Counted from the stretch's first letter, positions 27,283-37,572 are shown. The stretch is DNA of 60,035 bases from Cyanobium sp. T1B-Tous (GCF_024345475.1 NZ_JAGQBE010000009.1:1-60035), one strand, 5' to 3'. The notes: a model not told the origin generated them from the sequence alone. Numbers and translations are program-made.

Positions 27283-28431
27283 TCAGTAATCGACGCCGCG
27301 TTTGAGGTCCACACCCCGCTCGGCGTAGTGCTTGTGGCACACCATCTCGGAGTGCACTGAGGCCAGGTCGAAGTAGGCGGGTCGGTTCTTGCAGCGGCCG
27401 GTGAGGATCACCTCGGTTTCGGCCGGCTTGCGCAGCAGGGTCTGCACGATCGGCTCCACCGGCAGCAGTTCCAGATCCACTGTGGGGTTGATCTCGTCGA
27501 GGATCACGGTTTTGTAGAGGCCGCTGGAGATGGCCGCCCGGGCGATTTCCCAGGCCCGTTCCGCCTCCACGTAGTCGATGGGCTGCTGCTGGCCGCGCCA
27601 GACGATCGCATCGCGGCCGGAACGCAGGTGATCCACCAGGTGGGGATAGCTCTCGCGCAGCGCCGCGATCGCCGCGTCTTCGGTGTAGCCCGCTCCGCCT
27701 TTCAGCCATTGCAGGATCAGCACCCGGTGGCTTTTGTCCTGGGAGATGCCCCTGCCGATGGCCTGCAGACCCTTGCCCAGGGCGCTGGTGGATTTGCCCT
27801 TGCCCTCCCCCGTGTAAATCTCCACGCCCTCGAGACCGCCGGGGCCCTGGTGGGCCCGCATCTCCGAGTGCAGGTCGGCCAATTGCACCAGCTGGCGGGG
27901 GGCCCCTCGGCCCGTGCAGATCACTTCCATACCGGCCGGCTTGGCCGCCAGGGTGCGCGCCACGTCCTCGATGTCCAGCAGGCCTAGGTCCAGCACGGGA
28001 TTGAGTTCGTCGAGCACCACCACCGAATAGAGGTCGCTGGCGATGGCCCCCTTGGCGATGTCCCAGCCCCGCTGGGCTTCCTGCCGGTCGAAGCGGGTGG
28101 CTTCTTCGGCGCTGAAGAACTCCCCGCGGCCCGTGCGCACCTGGTCGATCAGATGGGGGAAGCCCTGCTGAAGGGCCTCAATGGCCGCATCCTCGTCGTA
28201 GGCCCGGCCCGGTCCTTTGAGGAAGCGCAACAGCAGCACCCGGGTGCGTTTCTGCTCGCAGATGCCCAAGCCGATGGTGCGCAACACCACCCCCAGGGCG
28301 GCCTGGCTCTTGCCCTTGCCATCCCCGTCATAGACGTGAAGTTGGCCATGGGCCCGCTCGTCGCTGCCCGCTGCCGTGCGAATGCCGATGCCCCGGCCCG
28401 TGCCCCGCTGCGGCGTCTGGGTGCTGCTCAT
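27283..28431 (-). CDS. cobO: Tandem cob(I)yrinic acid a,c-diamide adenosyltransferase (two CobO/BtuR domains)
   Basis: CobO-type enzymes add the 5'-deoxyadenosyl group to cobalt in corrinoid synthesis. The 382-residue product holds two full copies of the roughly 175-residue domain: P-loop GDGKGKS at 36-42 and GEGKGKS at 208-214; LDELNP at 140-145 and LDEINP at 311-316; and a closing TGR(x)n(DL/SV)HSEM motif in each (about 173-191 and 344-363). Single-domain enzymes are about 200 residues. The copies are clearly homologous but diverged. Start ATG at 28431, with about 28 unconserved residues before domain 1. Confidence 0.88.
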   Translation of the reverse strand: MSSTQTPQRGTGRGIGIRTAAGSDERAHGQLHVYDGDGKGKSQAALGVVLRTIGLGICEQKRTRVLLLRFLKGPGRAYDEDAAIEALQQGFPHLIDQVRTGRGEFFSAEEATRFDRQEAQRGWDIAKGAIASDLYSVVVLDELNPVLDLGLLDIEDVARTLAAKPAGMEVICTGRGAPRQLVQLADLHSEMRAHQGPGGLEGVEIYTGEGKGKSTSALGKGLQAIGRGISQDKSHRVLILQWLKGGAGYTEDAAIAALRESYPHLVDHLRSGRDAIVWRGQQQPIDYVEAERAWEIARAAISSGLYKTVILDEINPTVDLELLPVEPIVQTLLRKPAETEVILTGRCKNRPAYFDLASVHSEMVCHKHYAERGVDLKRGVDY

Positions 28432-28509
28432 GGGGCGATGTTACCGGCGCTTCCCGGTTGGGAGTTGCCAGGATCGGGGCAGGATTCGGGGCCTGATCCA
28501 GTTCGCCTG

Positions 28510-29397
28510 ATGCGCTTCTCCCTGCTGGAACCGTTGCCGCCGTCGCTGGCCGCGCCCCTGGCGGCGCTGCGTCAGCAGCTGGCGGCCCTCGACCAGGTGG
28601 TGGTGGCCTATTCGGGTGGCGTCGACAGCGCCCTGGTGGCGGCCCTGGCCGTGGAGCAACGGGGTGCGGCGGCCCTGGCGATCACCGGGGTGTCGCCGGC
28701 CCTGGCCCCCCACTTGCGCCAGGAGGCCTCCGTCCAGGCCGGTTGGCTGCGGATCCGTCACCAGGAGATCGCCACGGCGGAGCTGGCCGATCCGGCCTAT
28801 GCCAGCAACCCCGAGGAGCGGTGCTACGCCTGCAAACGGGAACTGCACCGGCTGCTCGCGCCGATCGCGGCGGCGGCAGGGAGCGCCACGGTGCTCGATG
28901 GTGTCAATGCGGACGACCTCGGCGATCACCGGCCCGGGATCCGGGCGGCCCGGGAATTCGGTGTGCGCTCTCCCCTGGCCGAGGTGGGCCTCGACAAGGC
29001 CGGTGTGCGCCAGTTGTCGCGGGCTCTGGGGTTGCCGTGGTGGGACAAGCCCGCCCAGCCCTGCCTGGCCTCGCGCTTCCCCTACGGCGAACCGATCACG
29101 GCCGAACGGCTGCAGCGGGTGGCCGCGGCTGAGGCCTGGCTGTTGGCCGCCGGCTGGCCCCAGCTGAGGGTGCGCTCGCAAGGCCAGACGGCCCGGATTG
29201 AATTGCCCGCCGACCAACTCGACCGGGCCCTGCGCCTTTGGGCCGATCCCACACCCAGAGGCGAGCTGGTGGCCGCCTTCCTGGAGCTGGGGTTCACGGC
29301 CGTGGGCGTGGATCTCGAGGGGCTCGTGAGCGGCAAGCTCAACCGGGAGCTGGCCGCCCAACGGGCACTGGGGTTTAGAGCGTCACCGCTGCCGTGA
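28510..29397 (+). CDS. larE: LarE-like ATP-dependent sulfur transferase
   Basis: LarE uses ATP and its own cysteine or an Fe-S cluster to sulfurate the nickel-pincer cofactor precursor of lactate racemase. The 295-residue product has the PP-loop [14 protein letters not shown] (SGGVDS at 35-40), [17 protein letters not shown] with two Cys, [20 protein letters not shown] and [13 protein letters not shown], where the Cys is probably the reactive one. No larA, larB or larC is in the window, so the target cofactor is unknown. Its end overlaps the opposing speD by 23 bp. Confidence 0.87.
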   Translation: MRFSLLEPLPPSLAAPLAALRQQLAALDQVVVAYSGGVDSALVAALAVEQRGAAALAITGVSPALAPHLRQEASVQAGWLRIRHQEIATAELADPAYASNPEERCYACKRELHRLLAPIAAAAGSATVLDGVNADDLGDHRPGIRAAREFGVRSPLAEVGLDKAGVRQLSRALGLPWWDKPAQPCLASRFPYGEPITAERLQRVAAAEAWLLAAGWPQLRVRSQGQTARIELPADQLDRALRLWADPTPRGELVAAFLELGFTAVGVDLEGLVSGKLNRELAAQRALGFRASPLP

Positions 29398-29881
29398 ACG
29401 GCTGCTCCTGCAGGGGCTCCCGCTGGCTTTCGGCGATGCACGACGGCGTTTCGCGCCGAAAGCTGGTGAGCTTGTGGGTGCCGGCGGCGAGCTCTTCGGC
29501 GAGCACGGCACAGGCCCTCTCCGGCATGGTGTGGTCACCACAGGTGAACACGTCCACAGCCGCGTAGCCCGATTCGGGCCAGGTGTGAATCGAGATATGG
29601 GATTCGGCTAGCAAAGCCAGCCCCGTGACGCCCTGGGGCTCGAAACGGTGGGTAATCAAATTGAGCAGGGTGGCACCGGCACGCTTCGCTGCTGCGGTGA
29701 TGGTGTCCCTCAGGAAAGCTTCGTCGTCGAGACGGGCGCTGTCGCAGCCGTAGAGCTCGAGGATGCAGTGTTTCCCGACCGTATCGGAGACCTGGTGGGG
29801 CAGGGGGGCAGCTGGGTTGGTGGCTGCAGGGGCCTCGGTCCATCCCGGGTTTGGGTGGAGGCAGGGCAGGGTCTGGGTCAT
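29375..29881 (-). CDS. speD: S-adenosylmethionine decarboxylase proenzyme
   Basis: SpeD makes decarboxylated AdoMet, the aminopropyl donor for spermidine, and needs a pyruvoyl group formed by self-cleavage. The cleavage site is in [13 protein letters not shown], with Ser94 as the pyruvoyl precursor, and the conserved catalytic Cys114 is in [11 protein letters not shown]. The core starts near residue 37 ([11 protein letters not shown]), so this 168-residue protein carries a Pro/Ala-rich N-terminal extension compared with about 125-residue class 1B enzymes. The ATG at 29881 fits. It converges on larE with a 23-bp overlap. Confidence 0.92.
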   Translation of the reverse strand: MTQTLPCLHPNPGWTEAPAATNPAAPLPHQVSDTVGKHCILELYGCDSARLDDEAFLRDTITAAAKRAGATLLNLITHRFEPQGVTGLALLAESHISIHTWPESGYAAVDVFTCGDHTMPERACAVLAEELAAGTHKLTSFRRETPSCIAESQREPLQEQPFTAAVTL

Positions 29882-29934
29882 TGATTCCGACCGCACAAGC
29901 TGACCACCATACGTGGTGGGGCCGGTGAAAGTGG

Positions 29935-31062
29935 CTACGTCACCACAACCGTTGGCGTGTCCCCATCCAGCTCGCCGGCGCGCATCTGCACCACCTGGCT
30001 CTCCGCCTGCCAGCCGTTGCTGAAAGCGCCGAGGTGGGTGGCGCTCACCAGGCACTGGTGGCCGTTGCCGACCGCCTCCAGCAGCAGCTGCTGCCGCACC
30101 GGATCGAGCTCGGCCAGCACGTCGTCGAGCAGCAGGAGCGGCGGTTCCCCCAGCACCGAGCCCACCAGCTCCAGTTCGGCCAGCTTGAGGGCCAGCACCA
30201 GGGTGCGTTGCTGCCCTGCCGAGCCGTAGCGGCGTGCCGGTTGGCCCGCCAGGCTCAGGCCCAGTTCGTCGCGGTGCGGCCCCACCGCGCATTGCCCCAG
30301 CCGCAGCTCCTCGCTGCGTTGTTGCTGCAATTGCTCGAGCAGGGCCTGGCGCCAGGGCTCCTCGGCCTCCTCTCCTGGCAGCACGGTGCCGCTTTGGTAC
30401 TGCAGCTCCAGCCGTTCCCGTCCGCCACTGAGCCGCTCCTGCCAGGTGGCGGCCAGGGGCTCCAGGCGCTGGATCGCCCGCGAGCGGCGCCGGTGCAGCC
30501 GGGTGCCGATCACCGCCATCTGCAGATCGAAGGCGTCGAGCAGGGCCTGCAGCTCCCCGCCCCCGAGGCCGCGCCGCAGCAGTTGGCTGCGCTGGCGCAG
30601 CAGCCGTCCGTAGCGGCTGAGCAGATCGCCATAGACGGGCTCCAGCTGCAGCACCACCCGGTCGAGCCACTGGCGACGACCGGCCGGCTCGCCGCGCACC
30701 AGCTCCAGGTCGAGGGCGCTGAAGCCGACACAGCGCAGCGACCCCAGCAAATCGAGTTGCCGCTCCAGCGCCTTGCCGTTGCGTTGGGCCACCCGCCCGC
30801 CACTGCGGCGCAGGTCGAGCTGGAGCCGGTCGCCGCCGCCGGTGGCGGCCCGAATCTGGCTGCTGCTCTGGCCGTGCTGGATCAGGTCGCGGTCGCTGCC
30901 CGTGCGGTGGGAGCGCAGGCAACCGAGCAGTTCCACCGCTTCGAGCAGGTTGGATTTGCCTTCCCCATTGGCACCGATTACCAGCAGCCGGGGGGCCTCC
31001 AGGGCCAGCTCCAGCCGACTGATATTGCGAAAACGCAGCAGCTCCAGGCGGTGCAGCCGGAT
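29935..31062 (-). CDS. recF: DNA replication/repair protein RecF, start codon not canonical
   Basis: RecF helps load RecA at single-strand gaps. Read through the conserved N-terminus the product is 375 residues, with [15 protein letters not shown], the P-loop GANGEGKSN at 30-38, [20 protein letters not shown] signature region and Walker [21 protein letters not shown]. The FRN motif falls at positions 11-13, as in E. coli RecF, only if translation starts at the ATC at 31062-31060. No ATG, GTG or TTG exists in this frame upstream of the P-loop; the first is a GTG at 30936, which would delete the P-loop. CTG codons at 31056 and beyond are alternatives. Confidence 0.85.
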   Translation of the reverse strand: MRLHRLELLRFRNISRLELALEAPRLLVIGANGEGKSNLLEAVELLGCLRSHRTGSDRDLIQHGQSSSQIRAATGGGDRLQLDLRRSGGRVAQRNGKALERQLDLLGSLRCVGFSALDLELVRGEPAGRRQWLDRVVLQLEPVYGDLLSRYGRLLRQRSQLLRRGLGGGELQALLDAFDLQMAVIGTRLHRRRSRAIQRLEPLAATWQERLSGGRERLELQYQSGTVLPGEEAEEPWRQALLEQLQQQRSEELRLGQCAVGPHRDELGLSLAGQPARRYGSAGQQRTLVLALKLAELELVGSVLGEPPLLLLDDVLAELDPVRQQLLLEAVGNGHQCLVSATHLGAFSNGWQAESQVVQMRAGELDGDTPTVVVT

Positions 31063-31132
31063 GGGTCTGAAGCGGCGAGCAGTTAAGGTAGGCCCACTGG
31101 GGTTCCAACCCCGGCCATGGGCCCTGTGCCAT

Positions 31133-31206
31133 GGGCATGTAGCTCAGTTGGATAGAGCATCAGATTCCGGTTCTGAGGGTCGGGGGTTCGAGTCCCTCCA
31201 TGCTCG
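31133..31206 (+). tRNA. tRNA-Arg (anticodon CCG)
   Basis: The acceptor stem GGGCATG/CATGCTC closes with one G-U pair. The D-arm has AGCTCAGTTGGATAGAGC. The anticodon stem TCAGA/TCTGA holds the loop TTCCGGT with anticodon CCG, reading CGG, a frequent Arg codon in this GC-rich DNA. The T-arm is GAGGGT-type GGGTTCGAGTCCC and the discriminator is G. CCA is not encoded. It is divergent from recF and is followed by a terminator. Confidence 0.96.
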
Positions 31207-31230
31207 TCACCCCATCAGCCCCCACCGCCT

Positions 31231-31266
31231 CCAGCAGCCCTGGTCTTGGCGCTGGGGGTTTTTTGT
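31231..31266 (+). terminator. Rho-independent terminator after tRNA-Arg
   Basis: CCAGC and GCC pair with GGC and GCTGG around an 8-nt loop, with one bulged A, followed by GGG and six T residues ending at 31266. It sits 25 nt after the tRNA and 4 nt before the converging acetyltransferase stop. Confidence 0.8.
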
Positions 31267-31269
31267 GCC

Positions 31270-31728
31270 CTAGGTCTCCAGCTGCAGCCCCATCGCCCGA
31301 ATGCCTCCGGGATCCACGGCAAAGCCGTGGCGCTCCAGGGCCGCCAGGGCCTCCGGCGGCGCCGAGAGGGAGATGCTGCACCCTGCCAGCTCCCGACGCA
31401 GCCGTCCCAGGGCGCCGTGCACTAGCACCGCGAGGATCTCCCCTTGGCCGGGATCGGCGGGATCGGAACAGAGGTCCCAGAGGTTGGCGTTGAGGGCCAG
31501 ATCACTGGTGGCCCGCACGAAGCCCACCAGCTCTCCTGTGGGGGACTCCACGGCCAGGTGCCAGATGCTGCGCTCCAGCACCCGTTGCCAGCGTTCGGCA
31601 TCGCGGGCGCGATCCCCACTGGCCTGCAGCAGCCGATTGAGGGCGGCGGGGCTGGGCTGCCCATCTGCCACCAAGCGGTAGCCCTCCCGCAGGCGCGGGG
31701 CTGGGGGCTGGCTGCGGAAGGGGATCAA
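31270..31728 (-). CDS. GNAT-like N-acetyltransferase
   Basis: The 152-residue reading has REGYRLVADGQPSPAALNRL, then SIWHLAVESPTGELVGFVRA, a beta-strand pair typical of GNAT enzymes, followed by LNANLWDLCSDPADPGQGEI where the acetyl-CoA loop should lie; the classic Q/RxxGxG/A loop is not exact. Substrate unknown. The start is uncertain: I use the TTG at 31728 (LIPFRSQPPAPRLREGYRL); the frame stays open to 31878 inside the ppc 3' end. Converges on tRNA-Arg and its terminator. Confidence 0.65.
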   Translation of the reverse strand: MIPFRSQPPAPRLREGYRLVADGQPSPAALNRLLQASGDRARDAERWQRVLERSIWHLAVESPTGELVGFVRATSDLALNANLWDLCSDPADPGQGEILAVLVHGALGRLRRELAGCSISLSAPPEALAALERHGFAVDPGGIRAMGLQLET

Positions 31729-31786
31729 GAGGGAGTCCAGTGCTGGGCGAAGCGGGGCGGGTGGGTTGGGCGTGGCGAAAGGGGAA

Positions 31787-34700
31787 TCAACCGGTGTTGC
31801 GCATGCCCGCGGCAATGCCGTTGATGGTGAGCAGGGCCCCCCGCAGCAGTTCACTCCGGCTGTAGGTGCGGCCGTCATCGCTGGGGTTGCTGGTTGCTTC
31901 GCTCATCGGCGGTTGGCGGTTCTGGTCGCGCAGGCGCCGCAGCAGGGCCACCTGCAGGAAGCCCAGCGGAATGATCGTGCGGTTGCGCAGGTCCACCGAG
32001 AGTTGCAGGGCTGGATCGCCATCGAGCAGGCGGCTGTGGCCGGTGATGGTCAGCACTAGGTCGCGGGTCAGGGCGAATTCGGCGGCAATGGTCTGGAAGA
32101 TCTGCTCGAAGGCCTCCCGGTGTTCGCTGCGGCCCAGGGCCTGCACGTAGTGGTGGGCTAGATCCAGGTCCACCTTCGAGAGGGTCATCTCCACCTTGGA
32201 GATCAGCATCCGGAAGAAGGGCCAGCGCTGATACAGCAGGCGCAGCAGCTCCAGTTGGTCGGGGTCCTGGTCGAGTTCCTCCTGCAGCGCCGCCCCCACC
32301 CCAAACCAACTGGGCAGGAGGAACCGGCTCTGGGTCCAGCCGAACACCCAGGGGATGGCCCGCAGGCTGGAGAGATCCTTGGCGCCGCTCTTGCGCCGGG
32401 CCGGACGGCTGGAGATCTGCAGTTTGCTGATCTCTTCGATCGGGGTGACCTGCTGGAAAAAGGCCACCAGGTCGGGGTTGTCATGCACCAGGGCCCGGTA
32501 GTGGTCCCGGGAGCGGGCCGCCAGCCGGCCCATCAGGGTGTTCCAGCTCGGGGTGTCGTCCACGGGGGTGCTCACCAGGCTGTTTTGCAGCACGGCGGTG
32601 GTGACCGTCTCAAGGTTGTAGAGGGCCAGTTCCGGCAGGGAGTACTTGGAGGCCAGCACTTCGCCCTGCTCCGTGATCTTGATGCGGCCATTGAGGGTGC
32701 CGCTGGGTTGGGCCAGGATTGCCTGGTAGGCGGGGCCGCCACCGCGTCCTACGGAGCCGCCGCGGCCGTGGAAGATCCGCAGGGCCACCCCGTGCTCAAT
32801 GGCCAAGCGCTGCAGGGCGATCTGGGCCTTGTGGATCTCCCAGTTGCTGGAGAGGAAGCCCGAATCCTTGTTGCTGTCGGAGTAGCCCAGCATCACTTCC
32901 TGCAGCGGCTGGCTGCCGTCGCTGGCCAGCAGGGCCCGATAGAAGGGGTGCCGGAACAGGGTGGCCATCACCGCCGGGGCCCCCTGGAGATCTTCCACCG
33001 TTTCGAACAGGGGCACCACCAGCAGCCCCGCCCGTTGGGCTAGGGGGTCGACCAGCCCGGCCTCCTTGGCGAGCAGCAGCACCTCCAGCAGGTCGGACAC
33101 CGTGTGACTCATCGAGATCACATAGGTGCGGCAGATCCGGGAGCCGAATTCCTGCTGCAGCCGTTGCAGCATCCGGAACACGGCAAAGGTTTCGGCCGCT
33201 GGAGCACTCCAGCGTGCCGTTGCCGGCACCAGGGGCCGGCGGGTCTGCAGCTCAGCGAGCAACCAGGCGACCCGCTGCTCCTCGTCCATCTCCCCATAGG
33301 GAACGGGCAGCTGCAGGTAGCGGCTGAGCTCGTCGAGGGCGTCGCTGTGCCGGGTGCTCTCTTGGCGAATGTCGAGACTGGCCAGGCAGAAGGCGAAGAT
33401 CTGGGCCTGGCTGATCAGGTGCTGCAGCGACTCGCAGCTGAGGCCCGTGCCCTTGAGGCTGTCCTGGATCAGTTCCAGGTCGTTGCGGAACTCATCCACC
33501 GTGCTGTAGTGCAGCTCCTGGGAGGGTGGCGCGGCCAGATTTCCCCCCATTGGGGGCGGTGGGGCGTTGCCATCACAGGGGGATTCCCAGCCGGCATCAG
33601 CCAGTTGCTGGTTGCGCTGGTGGGTGAGGCGCAGGCGCTCGAGGGTGTAACTGAGCTTGAGCCGGTAGGGCTCGAGCCGGTAACGGGCCGCCCGTTCCTC
33701 ATAGATCTCCGGGAAGCGCAGCCGGTCCATTTCCAGCGACTCGAGCAGGGCCGGGCTCACCTGGCTCCATTGCATCGAGATGCTCAGCTGGTCCCGCAGC
33801 TCGGCCACCGCCTTGATGTAGCGCTCCAGCATCAGCTGGCGTTGATAACAGGCGGTCCGCCAGGTGATGTCCGGGGTCACCGAGGGGTTGCCGTCCCGGT
33901 CTGAACCCACCCAGGAGCCGAAGGTGCAGAACGCATCCCGGGGTGGTTCCACATCGGGATAGCTCACCTGCAGGGCGCCGCGGATGCGATCCCGCAGTTG
34001 GGGCATGGCGTCGAAGAGCACCTGCTGGAAGTAGTGCAGGGCGTAGTCGACCTCGTCGAGCACCGTCGGTTTGAACTGGTGCAACTCATCGGTGCGCCAC
34101 CAGAGCCGGATCTCTTCCTCCAGCTGCAGACGCAGGCTCTGGCGCTCGAGGCCGTTGAGGCCGCTGCCCTGCTCCAGCTGTTGGATCAAGGTGGCCACCC
34201 GCCGCTGTTTGTGCCGCACGGTGTGGCGCACGATTTCGGTGGGATGGGCCGTGAAAACCAGGCGCAGATCGAGGGTGCGCAGCAGGTTTTCCAGCTGGGC
34301 CGGGGGCACGTTCAGATTCCGCAGTCGCGCGAACAACTGACGGAAGGTGGCCGGGTCGGTCTGGTTGGCCAACGCCGGCAGGAAGGGATCGCTGGGGCAG
34401 CTGTCCTGGTTTTTGAGGCTGTCGAGGTAGCTGTCCTCCTCGATGTGCTGCTCGAGGATGTTGACCAGCTGGAAATAGAGAGAGAAGGCCCGGGCCGCGG
34501 CAATGGCTTCGGCCAGATCCATCTCGCGGATCAGCTGCACAATCGCCGCCGTCGCGTCACCCCCACTGGCGTCGCCTGTGCCGCCGGCCTCGCCCTCGGT
34601 GGGGTCGCTCAGACGCTTCAGCCGCAGCAGCCGCTCCGCCTGCTCGGGGGGGCATTCGCTGCGCAGCACGGTTTCCCAAAGGTCTTCGACCAGCTCCAAC

Positions 34701-34831
34701 CGTTCGCCGAGTAGGCGGGTGACCCGTTGTGCCGTCGGCAGGCCAGCGCTGCTGGCGTCCGTCGCGGGGTTGGGCGTGGGCATGGACTGCCGCATGGGAG
34801 CCGGATGGGCAGCACGAGAATCCATGATCAT
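31787..34831 (-). CDS. ppc: Phosphoenolpyruvate carboxylase
   Basis: PEPC fixes bicarbonate onto PEP to give oxaloacetate, the main anaplerotic entry to the incomplete cyanobacterial TCA route. The 1014-residue product has the catalytic His motif [15 protein letters not shown], the loop [34 protein letters not shown] and the C-terminal AAGMRNTG, which is invariant in the family. Residues 1-35 are an unconserved Pro/Ala-rich start. The ATG at 34831 overlaps the gshA stop in ATGA, so it is the third gene of trpE-gshA-ppc. Confidence 0.97.
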   Translation of the reverse strand: MIMDSRAAHPAPMRQSMPTPNPATDASSAGLPTAQRVTRLLGERLELVEDLWETVLRSECPPEQAERLLRLKRLSDPTEGEAGGTGDASGGDATAAIVQLIREMDLAEAIAAARAFSLYFQLVNILEQHIEEDSYLDSLKNQDSCPSDPFLPALANQTDPATFRQLFARLRNLNVPPAQLENLLRTLDLRLVFTAHPTEIVRHTVRHKQRRVATLIQQLEQGSGLNGLERQSLRLQLEEEIRLWWRTDELHQFKPTVLDEVDYALHYFQQVLFDAMPQLRDRIRGALQVSYPDVEPPRDAFCTFGSWVGSDRDGNPSVTPDITWRTACYQRQLMLERYIKAVAELRDQLSISMQWSQVSPALLESLEMDRLRFPEIYEERAARYRLEPYRLKLSYTLERLRLTHQRNQQLADAGWESPCDGNAPPPPMGGNLAAPPSQELHYSTVDEFRNDLELIQDSLKGTGLSCESLQHLISQAQIFAFCLASLDIRQESTRHSDALDELSRYLQLPVPYGEMDEEQRVAWLLAELQTRRPLVPATARWSAPAAETFAVFRMLQRLQQEFGSRICRTYVISMSHTVSDLLEVLLLAKEAGLVDPLAQRAGLLVVPLFETVEDLQGAPAVMATLFRHPFYRALLASDGSQPLQEVMLGYSDSNKDSGFLSSNWEIHKAQIALQRLAIEHGVALRIFHGRGGSVGRGGGPAYQAILAQPSGTLNGRIKITEQGEVLASKYSLPELALYNLETVTTAVLQNSLVSTPVDDTPSWNTLMGRLAARSRDHYRALVHDNPDLVAFFQQVTPIEEISKLQISSRPARRKSGAKDLSSLRAIPWVFGWTQSRFLLPSWFGVGAALQEELDQDPDQLELLRLLYQRWPFFRMLISKVEMTLSKVDLDLAHHYVQALGRSEHREAFEQIFQTIAAEFALTRDLVLTITGHSRLLDGDPALQLSVDLRNRTIIPLGFLQVALLRRLRDQNRQPPMSEATSNPSDDGRTYSRSELLRGALLTINGIAAGMRNTG

Positions 34832-36006
34832 CCCAAAGAACCTGGCGGCCCGACTGTGCCGAATGCCTCCAGCAGGTCCCTTTCCTGGTTGGCCATCGCC
34901 TGAATCTCCTGGCTCAGCAGGGTGCTGATCGAGAGACCGGCCCGTTCGCCAGCCAGCCAGCGCATGGCCTGATTGCCGTGGTCCAGCACGGTGTGCAGGG
35001 GAGCCAGCACGGTCGCTAGCCCCAACTCGACGGCCAGGGGGGCCAGGGCGGCCAGCTCTGCCCGCAGCCAGTCTTGGGCGGACACCGCCGCACCGTCGCG
35101 CCAGTGATGCAGCGTGGCCTCCAGGCTGGAGCGGGCTGCAGCCCGGTCGTTCGCATCGGCGAGGGCGGCCAGTTCCGCCGGCGTCAGTTGACTGGCCTTG
35201 AGGGGATCACCGTGTGCCGGCTGGCGCAGCAACTGGTGGATCCGGAGCTCGGCAAAGGCCGTGATCGCCAGCAGCACGAGGGGATCGGTCACCAGATCAC
35301 AGATGCGGATTTCCAGCCGATTGAGGTCATGGGGGCGGTGGTCCCCGTTGGGCCGCACCGAGGTCCAGAGGTGCCGCACGTTTTGCATGGTGCCGAGGGC
35401 CAGTTGCTGATCCATCCAGTCGATGTAGTGCTGGTGGCTGAGGAACAGCGGCACCTCGGCCGGAGTGAGCGGGAACTGCAGCCAGCGCTGGGAGTGGGCT
35501 CCGGTGACCGCACCGTCCAGGAATGGGGAGCTGGCGCTCAGGGCCAGCAGCAAGGCCGCTTCACAGCGCATCAGGCGCAGCGCGGCAAACAGGCGGTCCA
35601 TCTGCTCGGGGCCCTGGCCGCCGATCAGCCCCAGGTTGATGTGCACGCTGGCGGTGACCACCTGGGTGCCGTAGGTGGCTTCGATGTAGCCGTGGTAGGG
35701 GTTTTGGGGGTCCGAACGCTCAAAGCGGTGGCTGTCCCCCAGGCTCAGGGTGCTGCCGGGTAGCAGGGTGAGCTGGCGGCTGGCCAGCCAGCGGCGCAGA
35801 CGCTGGCGTGGCTCCACCAGAAGCCGCAGCTGGTTGTCGTAGCTGGCATCCGGGGGCGTGATGTATTCGAGGTTGCGGTGGTCGGGTTCGGTCACGAAGC
35901 CCTCCAGGGCCGCAGCCGCCTCAGCCGAGCAGCCCACCACGGTGCCGTCCTCCCGGCCGGTGTACAGCTCCACCTCAAAACCCTTCAGCAGCAGGGGCGT
36001 GGTCAT
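34828..36006 (-). CDS. gshA: Glutamate-cysteine ligase, cyanobacterial type
   Basis: GshA joins glutamate and cysteine, the first step of glutathione synthesis. The 392-residue product resembles the cyanobacterial glutamate-cysteine ligase family: [20 protein letters not shown] at the start, [40 protein letters not shown] and [20 protein letters not shown]. The ATG at 36006 overlaps the trpE stop by 4 nt (ATGA), and its own stop overlaps the ppc start in the same way, implying coupled translation of the three. Confidence 0.93.
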   Translation of the reverse strand: MTTPLLLKGFEVELYTGREDGTVVGCSAEAAAALEGFVTEPDHRNLEYITPPDASYDNQLRLLVEPRQRLRRWLASRQLTLLPGSTLSLGDSHRFERSDPQNPYHGYIEATYGTQVVTASVHINLGLIGGQGPEQMDRLFAALRLMRCEAALLLALSASSPFLDGAVTGAHSQRWLQFPLTPAEVPLFLSHQHYIDWMDQQLALGTMQNVRHLWTSVRPNGDHRPHDLNRLEIRICDLVTDPLVLLAITAFAELRIHQLLRQPAHGDPLKASQLTPAELAALADANDRAAARSSLEATLHHWRDGAAVSAQDWLRAELAALAPLAVELGLATVLAPLHTVLDHGNQAMRWLAGERAGLSISTLLSQEIQAMANQERDLLEAFGTVGPPGSLG

Positions 36007-37556
36007 GGCTGGGCCGGCAGGAGGCAGGCCAGGGCCTTCAGCATGCCGCGGGCCTTGTTGAGAGTTTCCTGGTATTCCGCTTCAGGCCTGGAGTCGGCCA
36101 CCACCCCGGCGCCGGCCTGCACCTGCACCCGCCAGCCCCCCTCGGGATGGGGCAGCACCACCATGGTGCGAATGGTGATGGCTGTGTTGAGGGCGCCGGC
36201 CAGGTCAACGCCGCCGTAGACCCCCGAATAGGGGCCGCGGGCGTCGGGCTCCAGGGCGTGAATCAGCTGCATGGCGCGGATCTTGGGGGCACCGCTCACC
36301 GTGCCGGCAGGGAAGGAGGCCATCAGCAGGTCCCACACGGTTTGCCCCTCGGCCAGCAGGCCCTCCACCTGGCTCACGATGTGCATCACATGGGAATAGC
36401 GCTCGATCACCATCAGGTCGCTCACCTTGACGGTGCCGGGCTGGCAGACGCGGCCCAGGTCGTTGCGGCCCAAGTCCACCAGCATCACGTGCTCGGCCCG
36501 TTCCTTGGGATCGGCCAGCAGGTCGGCCTCTAGGGCGAGGTCTTCGGCCTCATCGGCGCCCCGGGGGCGGGTACCGGCGATCGGCCGCAGGGAGGCCTTC
36601 ACCGTCCCTTCCGGTGTGGGTTCGGCCTTCACCATCACCTCGGGGCTCGAGCCGATCAGGTACCAGCCGCCGAAGTTGAAGAACGCCATGTACGGCGACG
36701 GGTTCACCATCCGCAGGCTGCGGTAGAGCTCGAAGGGATCGCGATCAATGCGCGTTTCCAGCCGCTGGCTGAGCACCAGTTGGAACACGTCGCCCGCCTC
36801 GATGTGCTCCTCGCCTCGGAGCACCGCGGCCTCAAACGCCTCCCGGCCCACATTGCTGGTGGTCGCCAGGGTCTGGGCCATGTCGGTGGCGCTGGCGTCG
36901 TGCCAGCGCAGGGGGGTGACATGGCCCGGCAAGGGTGCCTGCATGCGCTCCTCGAGGGCGGCGATGCGGGCCGCGGCGGCGGCGTAGGCATCGTGTGGGT
37001 CCTGGCCATCGCTCAGGTCGGCATAGGCCACGGCGGTGATCTGCCGCTTCACCTGGTCGAACACCAACAGGCTGTCGGCGAGCATCCAGCAGCCATCGGG
37101 CGGGGCGCCCTCCCCTGGCGGGTGCACCGGCACGCTCGGCTCGATCCAACGGATCAGCTCATAGCCCCAGAAGCCGAACAGCTGCCCCACCGGCGGCAGG
37201 CCGGGGATTGGCGTGCTGCTCAGGGGCTCCAGGCACGCGCGCAGCAGCGTGAAGGGGTTGCCCTCCAGGAGCTCACAACGGCCATCGCGCCAGCGGCGCT
37301 CGGACTGCTCGCCGCGGCTGGTGAGGGTCCAGAGCGGGTCGCTGACCACAAAGCTCCAGCGCCCGATCCGCTCGCCACCTTCCACCGACTCCAGCAGGAC
37401 CCCGTGATCACTGCTGGCCCCCACCTTCAGCCAGGTGGTGAGTGGTGTCTCCAGGTCGGCGGGCCAGCGCTTCCAGAGGGGAACGAAGCTGTTGCCGGCC
37501 GCCACCGCCTGAAGGAACGCCTGCTCGGCTAAGCCATCGCGATCGGGGCTGGGCAT
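36003..37556 (-). CDS. trpE: Anthranilate synthase component I
   Basis: TrpE converts chorismate to anthranilate, the first committed step of tryptophan synthesis. The 517-residue product has the N-terminal feedback motif LLES (VLLESVEGGERIGRWSFVVS), and the catalytic block AGTRPRGADEAEDLALEADL, DPKERAEHVMLVDLGRNDLG, RYSHVMHIVSQVEG and SFPAGTVSGAPKIRAMQLI. An intact LLES region suggests normal inhibition by tryptophan. Start ATG at 37556 (MPSPDRDGLAEQAF); six more codons are open upstream. It begins 16 nt after the psaD terminator's U-tract, and heads the trpE-gshA-ppc run. Confidence 0.96.
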   Translation of the reverse strand: MPSPDRDGLAEQAFLQAVAAGNSFVPLWKRWPADLETPLTTWLKVGASSDHGVLLESVEGGERIGRWSFVVSDPLWTLTSRGEQSERRWRDGRCELLEGNPFTLLRACLEPLSSTPIPGLPPVGQLFGFWGYELIRWIEPSVPVHPPGEGAPPDGCWMLADSLLVFDQVKRQITAVAYADLSDGQDPHDAYAAAAARIAALEERMQAPLPGHVTPLRWHDASATDMAQTLATTSNVGREAFEAAVLRGEEHIEAGDVFQLVLSQRLETRIDRDPFELYRSLRMVNPSPYMAFFNFGGWYLIGSSPEVMVKAEPTPEGTVKASLRPIAGTRPRGADEAEDLALEADLLADPKERAEHVMLVDLGRNDLGRVCQPGTVKVSDLMVIERYSHVMHIVSQVEGLLAEGQTVWDLLMASFPAGTVSGAPKIRAMQLIHALEPDARGPYSGVYGGVDLAGALNTAITIRTMVVLPHPEGGWRVQVQAGAGVVADSRPEAEYQETLNKARGMLKALACLLPAQP

Positions 37557-37572
37557 GGGCAAGCGGGCAGGC

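Noticed and set aside
29375-31138. A continuous minus-strand frame of 587 codons joining a region antisense to nothing and speD, which could be read as a large SpeD fusion.
   Set aside because: The part upstream of the speD ATG is a Pro/Ala/Gly/Arg-rich shadow of recF in another frame; the true RecF protein reads clearly in the overlapping frame.
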